From NCBI GenBank assembly GCA_024405455.1, contig JAKSOT010000005.1:1-47266 (forward strand): a DNA stretch of 47,266 bases, given 5' to 3'. The position numbers and the translations under genes are program-made. A model generated the notes under the pieces. It was not told where the DNA came from. It saw nothing but the letters and a program-made list of their open reading frames with translations, and ran no database searches. Below are positions 8,370 to 17,180 of this stretch, piece after piece (positions within the stretch are counted from its first letter, which is position 1; each line of letters opens with the position of its first letter). The DNA is from Akkermansia sp. (lineage in GTDB: Bacteria; Verrucomicrobiota; Verrucomicrobiia; Verrucomicrobiales; Akkermansiaceae).

Positions 8370-9143
8370 ATGGCTGGAAGAAATTGCGCCGATATCGTGT
8401 TTTGCATCGATGCCTCCGGTTCCATGCAACCGTGCTTTGATGCCGTTCGCAACAATGTAGAGAAGCTCATCGAGGGCTTGCAGACGGATGCCAACGTCAA
8501 TTGGGATGTCCGTTTCGACCTCCTTGCGTTCCACGACACCGTGGATGAGGGAGGCTTTTTCCGTGCCGGCGGGGAAGTCCATTTCTACCGTTCGGTCAAC
8601 TGCGGCCCCATCGAGCTTGTGGAGAACATCTACAAGACCCGCAACGCCGCCCCGTTCTTCACCAAGGACCTGTCCAAGCTCAAGGAGGCCATGCAGGCAA
8701 CGCCCATGGAGGGTGAGGAAATGCAGCTGCTGGCGCTGGATATCGCCATGGATTTCCCGTGGCGCGACTCCGCGAACTGCCACAGGGTGGTCATCCTGCT
8801 GACGGACGAGGCCGTGGAGACCGGCATCCAGATAGAGCGCCAGCTGGAACAGCTTGAGCGCATGAAACAGAAGCTGCAGGAAAAGAAGATCAAGCTCTTC
8901 ATCATTGCCCCGGAAAGCGATGCCTTCTTCAAGATGGCGGAGGCGGACCGCTGCGAGTATACGGACCTGGAGGCTTCCCAGGACGGCCTCCGCTCCGTGG
9001 ACTTCAGCAAGATGCTTGCCACCATCGGCCGCTCCGTCTCCGTCTCCCAATCCTACGATGGAGCCAAGACGGACCCCGATCCCAGCTTCGACCAGTTGGA
9101 ATGGTCTGCCGTGAGCGGCACCTCCTGGTCGGAAGACAAGTAA
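8370..9143 (+). CDS. TerY-like vWA domain protein, copy 2
   Basis: This 257-residue single-domain vWA protein has the MIDAS motif DASGSM at residues 14-19, a second metal loop around EEMQLLALDIAMD and the third in LLTDEAVET. FCIDASGSMQPCFDAV matches the corresponding stretch of the preceding vWA gene closely, while the rest of the two proteins differs. It is cytoplasmic by sequence. Thirteen bases separate it from the next gene, a protein kinase, the classical vWA-kinase partnership of TerY-P loci. Ligands or partners cannot be told from sequence. Confidence 0.85.
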   Translation: MAGRNCADIVFCIDASGSMQPCFDAVRNNVEKLIEGLQTDANVNWDVRFDLLAFHDTVDEGGFFRAGGEVHFYRSVNCGPIELVENIYKTRNAAPFFTKDLSKLKEAMQATPMEGEEMQLLALDIAMDFPWRDSANCHRVVILLTDEAVETGIQIERQLEQLERMKQKLQEKKIKLFIIAPESDAFFKMAEADRCEYTDLEASQDGLRSVDFSKMLATIGRSVSVSQSYDGAKTDPDPSFDQLEWSAVSGTSWSEDK

Positions 9144-9156
9144 CACACGGACCGCC

Positions 9157-10512
9157 ATGCCACCACGTCCAAAAATCGGAAGCGAGGTCAGGGGCCAGCG
9201 GGGTAGGTACCGCCTGGAGCAGGAAATCGCCGACGGCAACATGTCGTGGGCGCTCCGGGCGGTTGACCTGAACACCGGAAACAACGTCTTCCTCAAGTAC
9301 TACAAGTCGCCCACCCCCACGGTCAGCTGGTACCCCGCCTACCTGGACTACGTGGCGGAGCTTAACCGGAAGCTGGATGAATCCGCCGCCGCGCAGTACT
9401 GCGTGCTGGCGCAGGATTTGTTCACGGCCAATCCCCGGCCCGGCAAGTGCAGCTGCGAGTTCTTCTACTCCGTGTACGAGTACATCGACAGCGGATACGA
9501 TTTGAGGAAGCTCATGGATGCCCCCGGCGGCATACCGTGGGAAAAGCGCAAGTCCATGGCCAAGGTGTTCCTGGCAGCCATGAAAAAGGTGCACGAGGCC
9601 GGCGTGGTGCATTGCGACCTGAAGCCGGAAAACGTGCAAATGCTGCCGCGCGAGGGCACCAGGCTGGGCCTCATCCCGCGCATGATCGACATGGACTTCT
9701 CCATCCTGGCGGCCAAGCAGGCGCCGTGGACCACCGGGGCGGACAAGCAGGGCTACACCGGCACACCCGGCTACTTCTCCCCGGAACACCTGCAGGGGAA
9801 AACGCCCACCACCTCCTCGGATGCATTCACCGTGGGACTGATACTCGGCGAGCTGCTGGGCGGCAGGCATCCGTTCGGTTCAAACGCCGGGGACCCGGAC
9901 CTGTACAAGCAGAGCGTGCTGGCATCCCGCTTTTCGCCGGTGCGGCTCATGGGAACGCTGGGAGACAAGGAGGGCAACGCGGAGAGTTTCGCCAAGCTCA
10001 TAGAGCGCTGCTTCTCCCTGCAGGCCAGCCAGCGCCCCTCATGCGCCCAGCTCCACAAGGAGCTGCTGGCCCTGGACAAAGGCGCGGCGAGCACCATGGG
10101 CGCGCCGGATTCCTCACCCCTGCCGCCCATGCCCGCACCGCAGGAGAAACCCAAGCCCGCACCCAAGCCGGCCCCGGCGCCTGAACCGCGGCGCGTCCCG
10201 CGCACGGTGGTGTGCCTGACCGGTGATGCCGGCTCCCATGATGTGGGAATATCCATGGATGTGGGCCGCGCCCTGCTTGCCGAAGTGTCCAAGGATGCCC
10301 GCTTTGCCGGCAGGAAGCAATTCCACCTGGCGCGCCGCGAGGGCACTTGGTACATCTCCCCGTGCCCGGATGCCCTCAATCCCACCGCCCTCAACGGCCT
10401 CGCGTTCTCTGAGGAAACACCCCTGCAGGATGGCGATGAAATCCATCTGGTGGGCAAGTCCAGCGGGGTCAAGGCCATGAGCATCACCGTGTCTCTGAAA
10501 CCATGCGATTGA
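9157..10512 (+). CDS. Divergent Ser/Thr protein kinase with C-terminal FHA-like domain
   Basis: The 451-residue protein has a kinase fold with VFLKYYK (probable catalytic Lys near 47), VVHCDLKPEN (catalytic loop, near 150-159) and a metal motif MIDMDFS near 179, where the usual DFG glycine is serine. The N-lobe lacks a recognisable glycine-rich loop. GTPGYFSPE then marks the activation segment. After a Pro/Lys-rich linker (about 325-345) the last 105 residues look like an FHA phosphopeptide-binding domain: VGRALL, a Trp-containing strand, LNGLAF and QDGDEIHLV. The 3' end overlaps the next gene by 10 bases. Such self-reading kinases are typical of TerY-P-type loci. Catalytic activity is likely but less certain given the altered motifs. 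Confidence 0.8.
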   Translation: MPPRPKIGSEVRGQRGRYRLEQEIADGNMSWALRAVDLNTGNNVFLKYYKSPTPTVSWYPAYLDYVAELNRKLDESAAAQYCVLAQDLFTANPRPGKCSCEFFYSVYEYIDSGYDLRKLMDAPGGIPWEKRKSMAKVFLAAMKKVHEAGVVHCDLKPENVQMLPREGTRLGLIPRMIDMDFSILAAKQAPWTTGADKQGYTGTPGYFSPEHLQGKTPTTSSDAFTVGLILGELLGGRHPFGSNAGDPDLYKQSVLASRFSPVRLMGTLGDKEGNAESFAKLIERCFSLQASQRPSCAQLHKELLALDKGAASTMGAPDSSPLPPMPAPQEKPKPAPKPAPAPEPRRVPRTVVCLTGDAGSHDVGISMDVGRALLAEVSKDARFAGRKQFHLARREGTWYISPCPDALNPTALNGLAFSEETPLQDGDEIHLVGKSSGVKAMSITVSLKPCD

Positions 10513-12332
10513 AGCTTGCCATAGGCGCGTGCCTGGCCTCTCTCGCGGTCCTTTCTCCCCTCCGCGCCGCGGGAGGGGGAGGCAACCCTCTGCCGCAGAA
10601 CGGTGACGAGCCGAGCATCATCATCATCAAGTGCCAGACCTGTGCGGATATGGTGCAAATGCGGTGTGTCTGGACGGTGCCGTGCCCATACAACATCATA
10701 ACGCTCCGCCAAGAATGCAAGTCGGTCGCAGTGCCAAAGGCAAACAATCCTCATCCCTATGAAAAAAAGAAAATGAAAACGTCTCCTGGGAAATCCAACC
10801 ATCCCTCTATCTTCAAATACGGGCTTTATTGCTTTGGCGGCCTGTTCATTGTCATTTGCCTGGTTCAGGGAGGCAGGTATCTGATATACGACCCCAAGCG
10901 GAGAAAGGTGATGATACGCGGAGTCCGGGATTTCTTCAATCCCCCTGCCATGGAAGGCGACACTCCCCCATACGGCAAACCGGTGAAGCCGATTTTCCCG
11001 GAAAAGCCGCAGCCGCATACACCACCGCTGGAACCACCTGTTCCCGTGGAAAAGCCGGCACCGCCCAAGCCCGTGGATGAATGGGAACTCTTCCTCTCCA
11101 CCCCGGCACCCGCCGAGCTCTCCGAGATATATCCCGCCTTCTGCATGCCGCAACCCGGTGCGGGAACCAATGATGGCGCTCCCGTGCCCGCACCCTCCCT
11201 GGAACAAGTGGACGCGCTGATCCTGGAACCCGGGCGCGTTCAGATGAACCAGTATTACATGGATTTTGAAAAACAGCTGAACACCGCCGAACGCTTCCTG
11301 GCCTGGAGCAAGGCCAGACCTGCGGGAGAGGCCCTGCAACTGCAGGCCGCGGCGGATGACCACTTCTGGTTTGTGGGGGATGTGCACGCCTCCTTCACGG
11401 CGGCTCTCAAGGCGTACGCCTTTGTCCTTTCCTGCATGCCCTCCCTCGCGGGCAGGCACCATCTCATCTTCCTGGGAGACTACATTGACAGGGGACCGGA
11501 TTCCCTGTCCCTGCTCGCATTCCTGCAGGGGCTGCTGCTCAGGTATTCCGGCGAGCAATCCAACCTGCGGGTGTATACCCTGAAAGGCAACCATGACCTG
11601 GGATTGTCGGAGCTTCCGGAAGGCGGCTTCGCATCGCGCGTGTCGCCTTCCGAGACCACGGATGTCCTCAACGCCCTCTACGAGTCGGACCCCGAATCCG
11701 CTCTGACGCTGGGAGCCGCCGCCATGGAGCTCGCGCGCGTCTCCTCATACGTGGGTGAAATCTGCGGGCTGGACGATAGCCGCCCCGCCAACTCGATACT
11801 CTTCACCCACGGCGGTGTGCCGCATGTGGATTTGCAGGAGCGCATCTACCGGCACGCCAGGCATTCCGAAGACGGAGGAATCCTCTCTGGCATGGGGGAT
11901 GGCTTGAAAGCCGCATGCTGCCGGGATTTTGCATGGCTGCGCATGGTGGAGAACCTGCCGCGCAAGTTCCCCAACCGCGCTTCCAGCGGTTGCGAAATCG
12001 GCACGGAGGATGTCAACGTCTTCCGCCGCATCCATTTCGAGAGAACGGGCAGGGCCGTTTCCTTCATCATCCGCGGGCATGACCACAGGAACGGCCTGGA
12101 CAGTTTTGACGCCGCCTACCATGCGGATTCCAAGCGCTACCAGAAGAACTGCGGCGTGCTCACGCTCCAGACCCGCGAGCCGGATACGGCGGAAAGCCGC
12201 CTTTCCATGGAACGCGACCTGGGGCTGGCCTATTGGCGCCGTGGCGGGAAAGTGTGCTTCTACCTCCTGCCCACCCATCACCTGTCGCCGGCGGTGGCGG
12301 CAGGGGGAAACATATCATCAACCGACTGCTGA
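10503..12332 (+). CDS. PPP-family (PP2A-like) Ser/Thr protein phosphatase, membrane-anchored
   Basis: The C-terminal ~330 residues carry the PPP-family metal motifs in order: GDVHAS (near 292, canonical GDxHG), GDYIDRG (near 326), GNHDLG (near 361, canonical GNHE), FTHGGVP and RGHDH. Ahead lie a signal-peptide-like start (MRLKLAIGACLASLAVL), a short Cys-rich segment with cysteines 44, 47, 55, 61 and 72, and one membrane span at about 106-122, then a Pro-rich linker. If the start at 10503 is used, the Cys-rich segment lies outside and the phosphatase inside. An in-frame ATG at 10773 (residue 91) gives a protein with only the span. The 10-base overlap with the kinase favours the long form. Phosphatase and kinase are probably translated together. 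Confidence 0.8.
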   Translation: MRLKLAIGACLASLAVLSPLRAAGGGGNPLPQNGDEPSIIIIKCQTCADMVQMRCVWTVPCPYNIITLRQECKSVAVPKANNPHPYEKKKMKTSPGKSNHPSIFKYGLYCFGGLFIVICLVQGGRYLIYDPKRRKVMIRGVRDFFNPPAMEGDTPPYGKPVKPIFPEKPQPHTPPLEPPVPVEKPAPPKPVDEWELFLSTPAPAELSEIYPAFCMPQPGAGTNDGAPVPAPSLEQVDALILEPGRVQMNQYYMDFEKQLNTAERFLAWSKARPAGEALQLQAAADDHFWFVGDVHASFTAALKAYAFVLSCMPSLAGRHHLIFLGDYIDRGPDSLSLLAFLQGLLLRYSGEQSNLRVYTLKGNHDLGLSELPEGGFASRVSPSETTDVLNALYESDPESALTLGAAAMELARVSSYVGEICGLDDSRPANSILFTHGGVPHVDLQERIYRHARHSEDGGILSGMGDGLKAACCRDFAWLRMVENLPRKFPNRASSGCEIGTEDVNVFRRIHFERTGRAVSFIIRGHDHRNGLDSFDAAYHADSKRYQKNCGVLTLQTREPDTAESRLSMERDLGLAYWRRGGKVCFYLLPTHHLSPAVAAGGNISSTDC

Positions 12333-12335
12333 CTT

Positions 12336-12785
12336 ATGAAAAAATACTGTTGTCCGGAGTGTTCGGCCTCCTTCATGGTGCCCCAGCCCAGCTGCCCTGA
12401 TTGCGGGGCGGAGCTCGCGGAGGGGGATTGGCGCGTCATTGAGGAGGAATTGCCGCCCAAGCCGCAGAACGCCTCCTGCATCCACATGGTGGGAGACCTG
12501 GGGAACCTGGTGTTCAACAGGCTTGCCACCGTTCGCGAGGTGGGCAGGCCGCTGCTTTCCCGGATTGTGGCCAGGGCGGGAGTGGCCGAACGCGCCCAGT
12601 TCAAGCTCGGCTGGGAGGGGGATGCCTGCTTTGTGACACCCATCCCCGGCACCAAGAACGCCACGGCTGTGAACGGCTCCATCATTGAATGCAAGACGGA
12701 ACTGCGGCAGGGAGACTGCCTCTCCGTCTGCGGCAGGAGTTCCGGCAAGCAGGGCTTTGCCATCACCATCCAGTATTTCGCGTGA
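12336..12785 (+). CDS. Zinc-ribbon plus FHA-like domain protein
   Basis: The 149-residue protein begins with a compact zinc ribbon (CPEC at 6-9 and CPDC at 20-23). The rest aligns by eye with the C-terminal domain of the kinase two genes upstream: VGRPLL versus VGRALL, a central beta-rich stretch, AVNGSI versus LNGLAF, and RQGDCLSVCGRSSG versus QDGDEIHLVGKSSG. It is therefore an FHA-like module with its own zinc finger, likely a reader or adaptor for proteins phosphorylated by this locus. The strict FHA Ser/His pair is not obvious. It starts three bases after the phosphatase gene and its stop overlaps the next ATG by one base. Confidence 0.7.
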   Translation: MKKYCCPECSASFMVPQPSCPDCGAELAEGDWRVIEEELPPKPQNASCIHMVGDLGNLVFNRLATVREVGRPLLSRIVARAGVAERAQFKLGWEGDACFVTPIPGTKNATAVNGSIIECKTELRQGDCLSVCGRSSGKQGFAITIQYFA

Positions 12786-13855
12786 TGCACGCTTGCCGGA
12801 TAAAGTCCCTGATGCCGGATAACCTGGCGCCCCAAGAGGCGCTGAGACACCCGGACTATTTCGAGTGGAGGGATGTCGAGGCCGTGCCCGGCAAGCCGCT
12901 TGAGACGTCCGGCTGCCAAAACCTCCGCCTGGAGTGCATCAACTGCGGCTGGACCGTTCAAGGAGCGGTCCCGCCCGCTGTGAACGGCATCACCGTCTGC
13001 CCGGATTGCGGAGAAGACCTGTTCCATGTCACCCGGCTGTTTGAGAGATGCACGGAACCGGTTCCGGGGTTTGTGATCCGCAGGACCAAGGCCGGCTATA
13101 TCCATATAGACGGCTGGCAACACCTCAAGGGCGCCGCGGTGTACTACACGTGCAACGGGCAGGACCCCTCCGCCGTGGATTCCCGCTTCACCAGGCCGTT
13201 CAAGACGGAATTCGACGAAGATGCGGAAATCCGCGCCGTCTGCTATTGGGGGGAGTCCAAATCCCAAGTGGCGAGCCTGACCGTTCCCGGTGCCCGCCCC
13301 GCCGTGTCGTACCCGTGCCGGTTCTGCCAAACGCAGGTGACGGGGCGCGGGGAGGTGATAGTGTGTCCCACGTGTGGAGCGGTGCGCAGATTGCTCGGGA
13401 ACGGCGAATACACGGAGGACGAGGCGCCGCAGGGGTTCGCCTGCAGCAGTTGCGGCGCGCCCCGCCTGGAGCGCGGCAGGGACAACTGTTTGCATTGCGC
13501 CAAATGCGGAGCGGAGTACCGGTTTACCGTGGAATGGGTTTTCAGCGGTTGGCACATAGCCTGCCCCGCGTGCGGCCGACCATTCTTCATACGGCAGCTC
13601 AATTCACCGGATGGAACCTGCACCTGCCGCTCCTGCCGCTCCGTTCTCGCCTTTGATGCCCAATACAGGTGTTGGAGGGCATTGTCCACTCCGCCACCGC
13701 CGCCGCCACGCAAACGAGAGAATTCCAAACCCCAACCCAAACCCCAACCCAAGTCCCAACCCTCCCCGCCCAAGGAGAAGGAGGACAACGCCGGATGCTG
13801 GATATACGTCATTGTCCTGATTCTCTTGGCCATCATCAGAGGGTGCAACTCATAG
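12785..13855 (+). CDS. Multi-zinc-ribbon, tail-anchored protein with chitobiase-like C-terminal (CHB_HEX_C) fold
   Basis: The 356-residue protein strings together at least four CxxC zinc knuckle pairs (CINC/CPDC, CRFC/CPTC, CSSC/CAKC, CPAC/CRSC). Between the first two lies VYYTCNGQDPSAVDSRFT followed by PFKTEF and IRAVCYW, the pattern of the CHB_HEX_C-type immunoglobulin-like domain (YYT-G-DP). A Lys/Pro/Gln-rich linker and one C-terminal span (CWIYVIVLILLAIIRG) end it, so it is probably tail-anchored with the domains in the cytoplasm. The start ATG 12785 overlaps the previous stop codon. No function is known to me; in context it is a candidate sensor or scaffold. Confidence 0.7.
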   Translation: MHACRIKSLMPDNLAPQEALRHPDYFEWRDVEAVPGKPLETSGCQNLRLECINCGWTVQGAVPPAVNGITVCPDCGEDLFHVTRLFERCTEPVPGFVIRRTKAGYIHIDGWQHLKGAAVYYTCNGQDPSAVDSRFTRPFKTEFDEDAEIRAVCYWGESKSQVASLTVPGARPAVSYPCRFCQTQVTGRGEVIVCPTCGAVRRLLGNGEYTEDEAPQGFACSSCGAPRLERGRDNCLHCAKCGAEYRFTVEWVFSGWHIACPACGRPFFIRQLNSPDGTCTCRSCRSVLAFDAQYRCWRALSTPPPPPPRKRENSKPQPKPQPKSQPSPPKEKEDNAGCWIYVIVLILLAIIRGCNS

Positions 13856-13900
13856 TGTGCAGGCCCCATCATCATTTTGCAACCCCGTCTCCCAATCCTC

Positions 13901-16093
13901 ATGAGCAAAAACATCCTGCATGACAAACCGGAAGCCCAAGCGGCCCTCGCACAGGTGAGCCGCACCATTGATTCAATCTCCGACCAACTCAAGGTGCTGA
14001 GGGACTCCGAGCTCAACAAGTGCTTCGAACGCTTGAGAAGAGATGTCAAACAATACGGATCGGATATTTCCATTGTGGTCTCCATGGGTATGCTGAAGGC
14101 CGGCAAGTCCACGCTCGTCAACGTCCTGGCGCGGTGCGACACCACCTCTCCCACCGGTTACGGCGTGGATACCACCCTCCGTCCTGCCCTTATCCGCATG
14201 CGCAGGGAAGACGACAAGAACCGCAATCAGGGGCACATTGTCGTCTACTTCTACACGCCGCCGCAGGAAGGCGATACCGTTCCAACGCCGAATTCCTGCG
14301 ATTCGGACAAGGATGACGACAACAGGAACAAACAGATGGAATGTGTCTTGGACGAGCTGCGCGGCATTGAGCAGGACAGCGGGTTCCCCAAACAGGAATA
14401 CCCGCTGGAGGAAGAGTACCTGCAAACTATTCTCTGCTCCAGACCGGAGGATGACAGGAACAACTACCTGCACGGGAAGGAACCGCTTCTGGTCTTGGTT
14501 GAGACCCCCTACCGCAACAGGGCGGATTTGATAAATTCGGATCGCATGCACGTATGTGACGACATCCTGTTAAAGGAAGGGCGCATGCTCCTGGACATGC
14601 CCGGTCTGGATTCCGGAGAGGCGGATGTATCCAGGCACATGCGGCGCTATATGTGCCTGCTGGAGGATTGCGACGCCCTGATGTTTGTGCAAAGCTCCGT
14701 GGCACCCCTGAACGAAAAGGCCCGCGAAAACCTGAAGGCCATCTTGAGCCAGCGCCGCTCCGCCTCCATCACCATTGTTCAGAATATCATGCTTTCCAAG
14801 CCGTGGAGAAACGCGGACGTGAACAACGCGGAACAGGGCAGGCAGCACAAGCACGCCATCGGCCTGGTCAAGGCTTTCGCCAAGGAGGTCAACCGCGATG
14901 GTGGGGAACCGGACACTTTCCTCGTCAATCTCGGCATGGCCTACGATTCCATGTTCGAGGATCAGGAACGCTACAATGAGAAATATATCCTGCAAGACAC
15001 TCAGGCCGGGGATGGCAGGGTTACATACGAATCCCTTTGGGCGGCATCCAAGGTGAAGTCGCTCGAGGATTCCCTCATTGACCAACTGGACAAGAACGGA
15101 ACCAGCAACAGGATTCAGCACTGCAACAGCAGCCTGAAAAACCATTGCCGGCACATAGCCGAGGACGTGCTGGGGAGAATCAGGGATACCCTCGGGCAAA
15201 AGTCGCAAACAGCCGAAACAACCAGGAAACGGTGGGTGGAAATGAGGGACAGGCTGGATGTGGACATGAAGGACAGCCAACTGGTCAAGTGCCCCGCTTC
15301 CTACCACGCCAGCCTTTCGCAAGAGCTGCAAAAGGTTGTTGACTCGTGCGAGAAAGAATATGCGGAGAAGTTCCAAAACCAGGATAGCATTCCCGGGAGC
15401 GATATCGACAGCTTCTTGGTCGCGTGCGATAAAATGATGAGAGAACATTGCTGCGCCCTGCTGAAAAACGCCACGTGTGATGACATCGACGTCGAAGTTG
15501 CCGGCGGCAGGAAAACCACGCTGAGGGAAAGTTGCAAAGACACGCTGGAAGGCATCTTCCAGAAATGGCGCACGGGGGAAGTTTTCCCGGGAGGCGCAGG
15601 CGAGGCGGAAGGCAATGCATCTGATTATCATCACCTGTATGATATGATTCAGCACCAATACCGCCCGCAGGTAAAGTCCAAGATTGAGATGTACCGCCTG
15701 AATATTGACTCATCCAAGTTCCCCAAGCCTTCCCAACCAAAAAAATACAAGAATACAAATTTCTTCAACGATTTAACCAAACACTTGGAACTCACCAAGC
15801 GTATGGGTGAGGTCACATACGCATACGGAATATGGCAGGATGAACTGGATAAAATAAAGCGGTTCTACGAAGATGAAACGGCAAAGTGCATTTCCGACAA
15901 CTACCTGGAGCCCGCCCAGCTCATTTTCAAGAAAGTGAAAGAGGAGGGTTACGCCAGCCTGCGCCAAAAGATGAGCGATTACATCCGTGAGCAGGAAACG
16001 AAAATATCGGGGGCAAAGCAAAACATGGACCTCATCGACCGGATGGTCGCTTGTTTTGACGATGTCTATGACAGTTTGGCAAAAATCCAATAA
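13901..16093 (+). CDS. Dynamin-like large GTPase
   Basis: The 730-residue protein has a P-loop SMGMLKAGKSTLVN at about 60-73, a conserved threonine region in TGYGVDTT, and the G3 motif LLDMPGLDSGE near 230-240. The G4 base-specificity motif is not evident. A long alpha-helical, charged C-terminal half is typical of bacterial dynamin-like proteins, which reshape or monitor membranes. There is no membrane span. ATG 13901 is preferred to a TTG at 13877. Base composition is lower in GC than in the vWA/kinase genes. It is nine bases upstream of a membrane-protein gene of the type often paired with GTPases. Its place in a kinase/vWA operon suggests a phospho-regulated membrane effector, which is inference. 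Confidence 0.8.
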   Translation: MSKNILHDKPEAQAALAQVSRTIDSISDQLKVLRDSELNKCFERLRRDVKQYGSDISIVVSMGMLKAGKSTLVNVLARCDTTSPTGYGVDTTLRPALIRMRREDDKNRNQGHIVVYFYTPPQEGDTVPTPNSCDSDKDDDNRNKQMECVLDELRGIEQDSGFPKQEYPLEEEYLQTILCSRPEDDRNNYLHGKEPLLVLVETPYRNRADLINSDRMHVCDDILLKEGRMLLDMPGLDSGEADVSRHMRRYMCLLEDCDALMFVQSSVAPLNEKARENLKAILSQRRSASITIVQNIMLSKPWRNADVNNAEQGRQHKHAIGLVKAFAKEVNRDGGEPDTFLVNLGMAYDSMFEDQERYNEKYILQDTQAGDGRVTYESLWAASKVKSLEDSLIDQLDKNGTSNRIQHCNSSLKNHCRHIAEDVLGRIRDTLGQKSQTAETTRKRWVEMRDRLDVDMKDSQLVKCPASYHASLSQELQKVVDSCEKEYAEKFQNQDSIPGSDIDSFLVACDKMMREHCCALLKNATCDDIDVEVAGGRKTTLRESCKDTLEGIFQKWRTGEVFPGGAGEAEGNASDYHHLYDMIQHQYRPQVKSKIEMYRLNIDSSKFPKPSQPKKYKNTNFFNDLTKHLELTKRMGEVTYAYGIWQDELDKIKRFYEDETAKCISDNYLEPAQLIFKKVKEEGYASLRQKMSDYIREQETKISGAKQNMDLIDRMVACFDDVYDSLAKIQ

Positions 16094-16102
16094 ACTACAG
16101 GC

Positions 16103-17107
16103 ATGAAAAATTTCATTATATGGGGAGCATTGGTGCTCATCGCGTATTTCGGGGCGGATATCGTTGAAAAGGGGCAGGCGCTTAACAGCGTGACACCGTG
16201 GCCCGGGCTGGGCTGGCTGCTGTGGATTGCACTGTTCCTTTTCGTTTGGCATTGGCTGCTGCGCCCTGTCTTCAGCTTCATCGCCCTCAAGAATGCCGCA
16301 AACTGCACGGACAAGGAACGGGTGAAGGCCGTCCTGAGGTATCTCAAGCACCTCCCCAAGAATGATGCCCTGCGTGTACAATGGATTCCCAAATGCCAAA
16401 ACGCCCTCGTCGGAAACAACAAACAGGAGCAGCGGGATTTTCTGGTTCGCTTCTCGGAAGAGGACACCCGGACCCGGGCCGCCTCTGAAATGATCACGAA
16501 ATACAGTCTGGGTGCCGGCGTGGCCGTTGTGTTCAGCCGCAACAACATGGTGGATGGAATCATCATGCTGGTCACGCAGGGCAAACTGGTGGTGGAGCTG
16601 GCAAGGCTGGCGGGCTACAAGCCCTCCCCCGTGTTCAACGCGCTGTGTTTTTCATGGATTTTGGCGAACTCTGTGCTCAACGCCCTCTTTGTACAGAACG
16701 CCACCGCCGTTGCCGGGGATATGGCTGCAACGGCTATAGGTGAAATGCTCATGAGCCCCGAGGAGATTGGCGCTGATTTCGCAGGAACGAAATTCTGCTC
16801 GTTCACCATCTCAACCCTGCTGGAAGCTCTCGTCGCCGCGTCTACGGTATATGTCACGGGACACATCTTCCTGCGCAAACTCCAACTGGAACACGCTCCC
16901 AATGAGAAAGGCAGATTGCAGGAACTCATCGCCTTGCGACGTCAAGCCCGAAAAGAGCTTGGAAGGGAAATCCTCAAATCTACCCCCAGGCTTCTAAAAG
17001 CCGCGGCAAACAGGGTGGACAAGACGATTATGAGCGCCTGGCATGCCTTCTGGGGCAATGGGGATGAGGCTCCCGATGAGGATGCCCCGCTAGACAAAGC
17101 GTCATAA
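16103..17107 (+). CDS. Membrane protein resembling the DUF697 / YcjF group
   Basis: The 334-residue protein has two N-terminal spans (about 3-20 and 36-58), then a soluble stretch, then a hydrophobic central region with the order GAGVAVVFSRNNMVDG, LVELARLAG and two further likely spans around 180-200 and 235-260. DUF697 proteins show a similar 'D..I.L..Q..L...LA...G' arrangement and commonly accompany GTPases (YcjX/YcjF). The family call is by pattern only. It follows the dynamin-like GTPase by nine bases, supporting a functional pair at the inner membrane. Confidence 0.65.
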   Translation: MKNFIIWGALVLIAYFGADIVEKGQALNSVTPWPGLGWLLWIALFLFVWHWLLRPVFSFIALKNAANCTDKERVKAVLRYLKHLPKNDALRVQWIPKCQNALVGNNKQEQRDFLVRFSEEDTRTRAASEMITKYSLGAGVAVVFSRNNMVDGIIMLVTQGKLVVELARLAGYKPSPVFNALCFSWILANSVLNALFVQNATAVAGDMAATAIGEMLMSPEEIGADFAGTKFCSFTISTLLEALVAASTVYVTGHIFLRKLQLEHAPNEKGRLQELIALRRQARKELGREILKSTPRLLKAAANRVDKTIMSAWHAFWGNGDEAPDEDAPLDKAS

Positions 17108-17180
17108 ATAATCTTCATATTCCTCCACGGGCCTGTATGGCTCATTTCAAAACAGAACTAACAACAATACAACAATAGCT

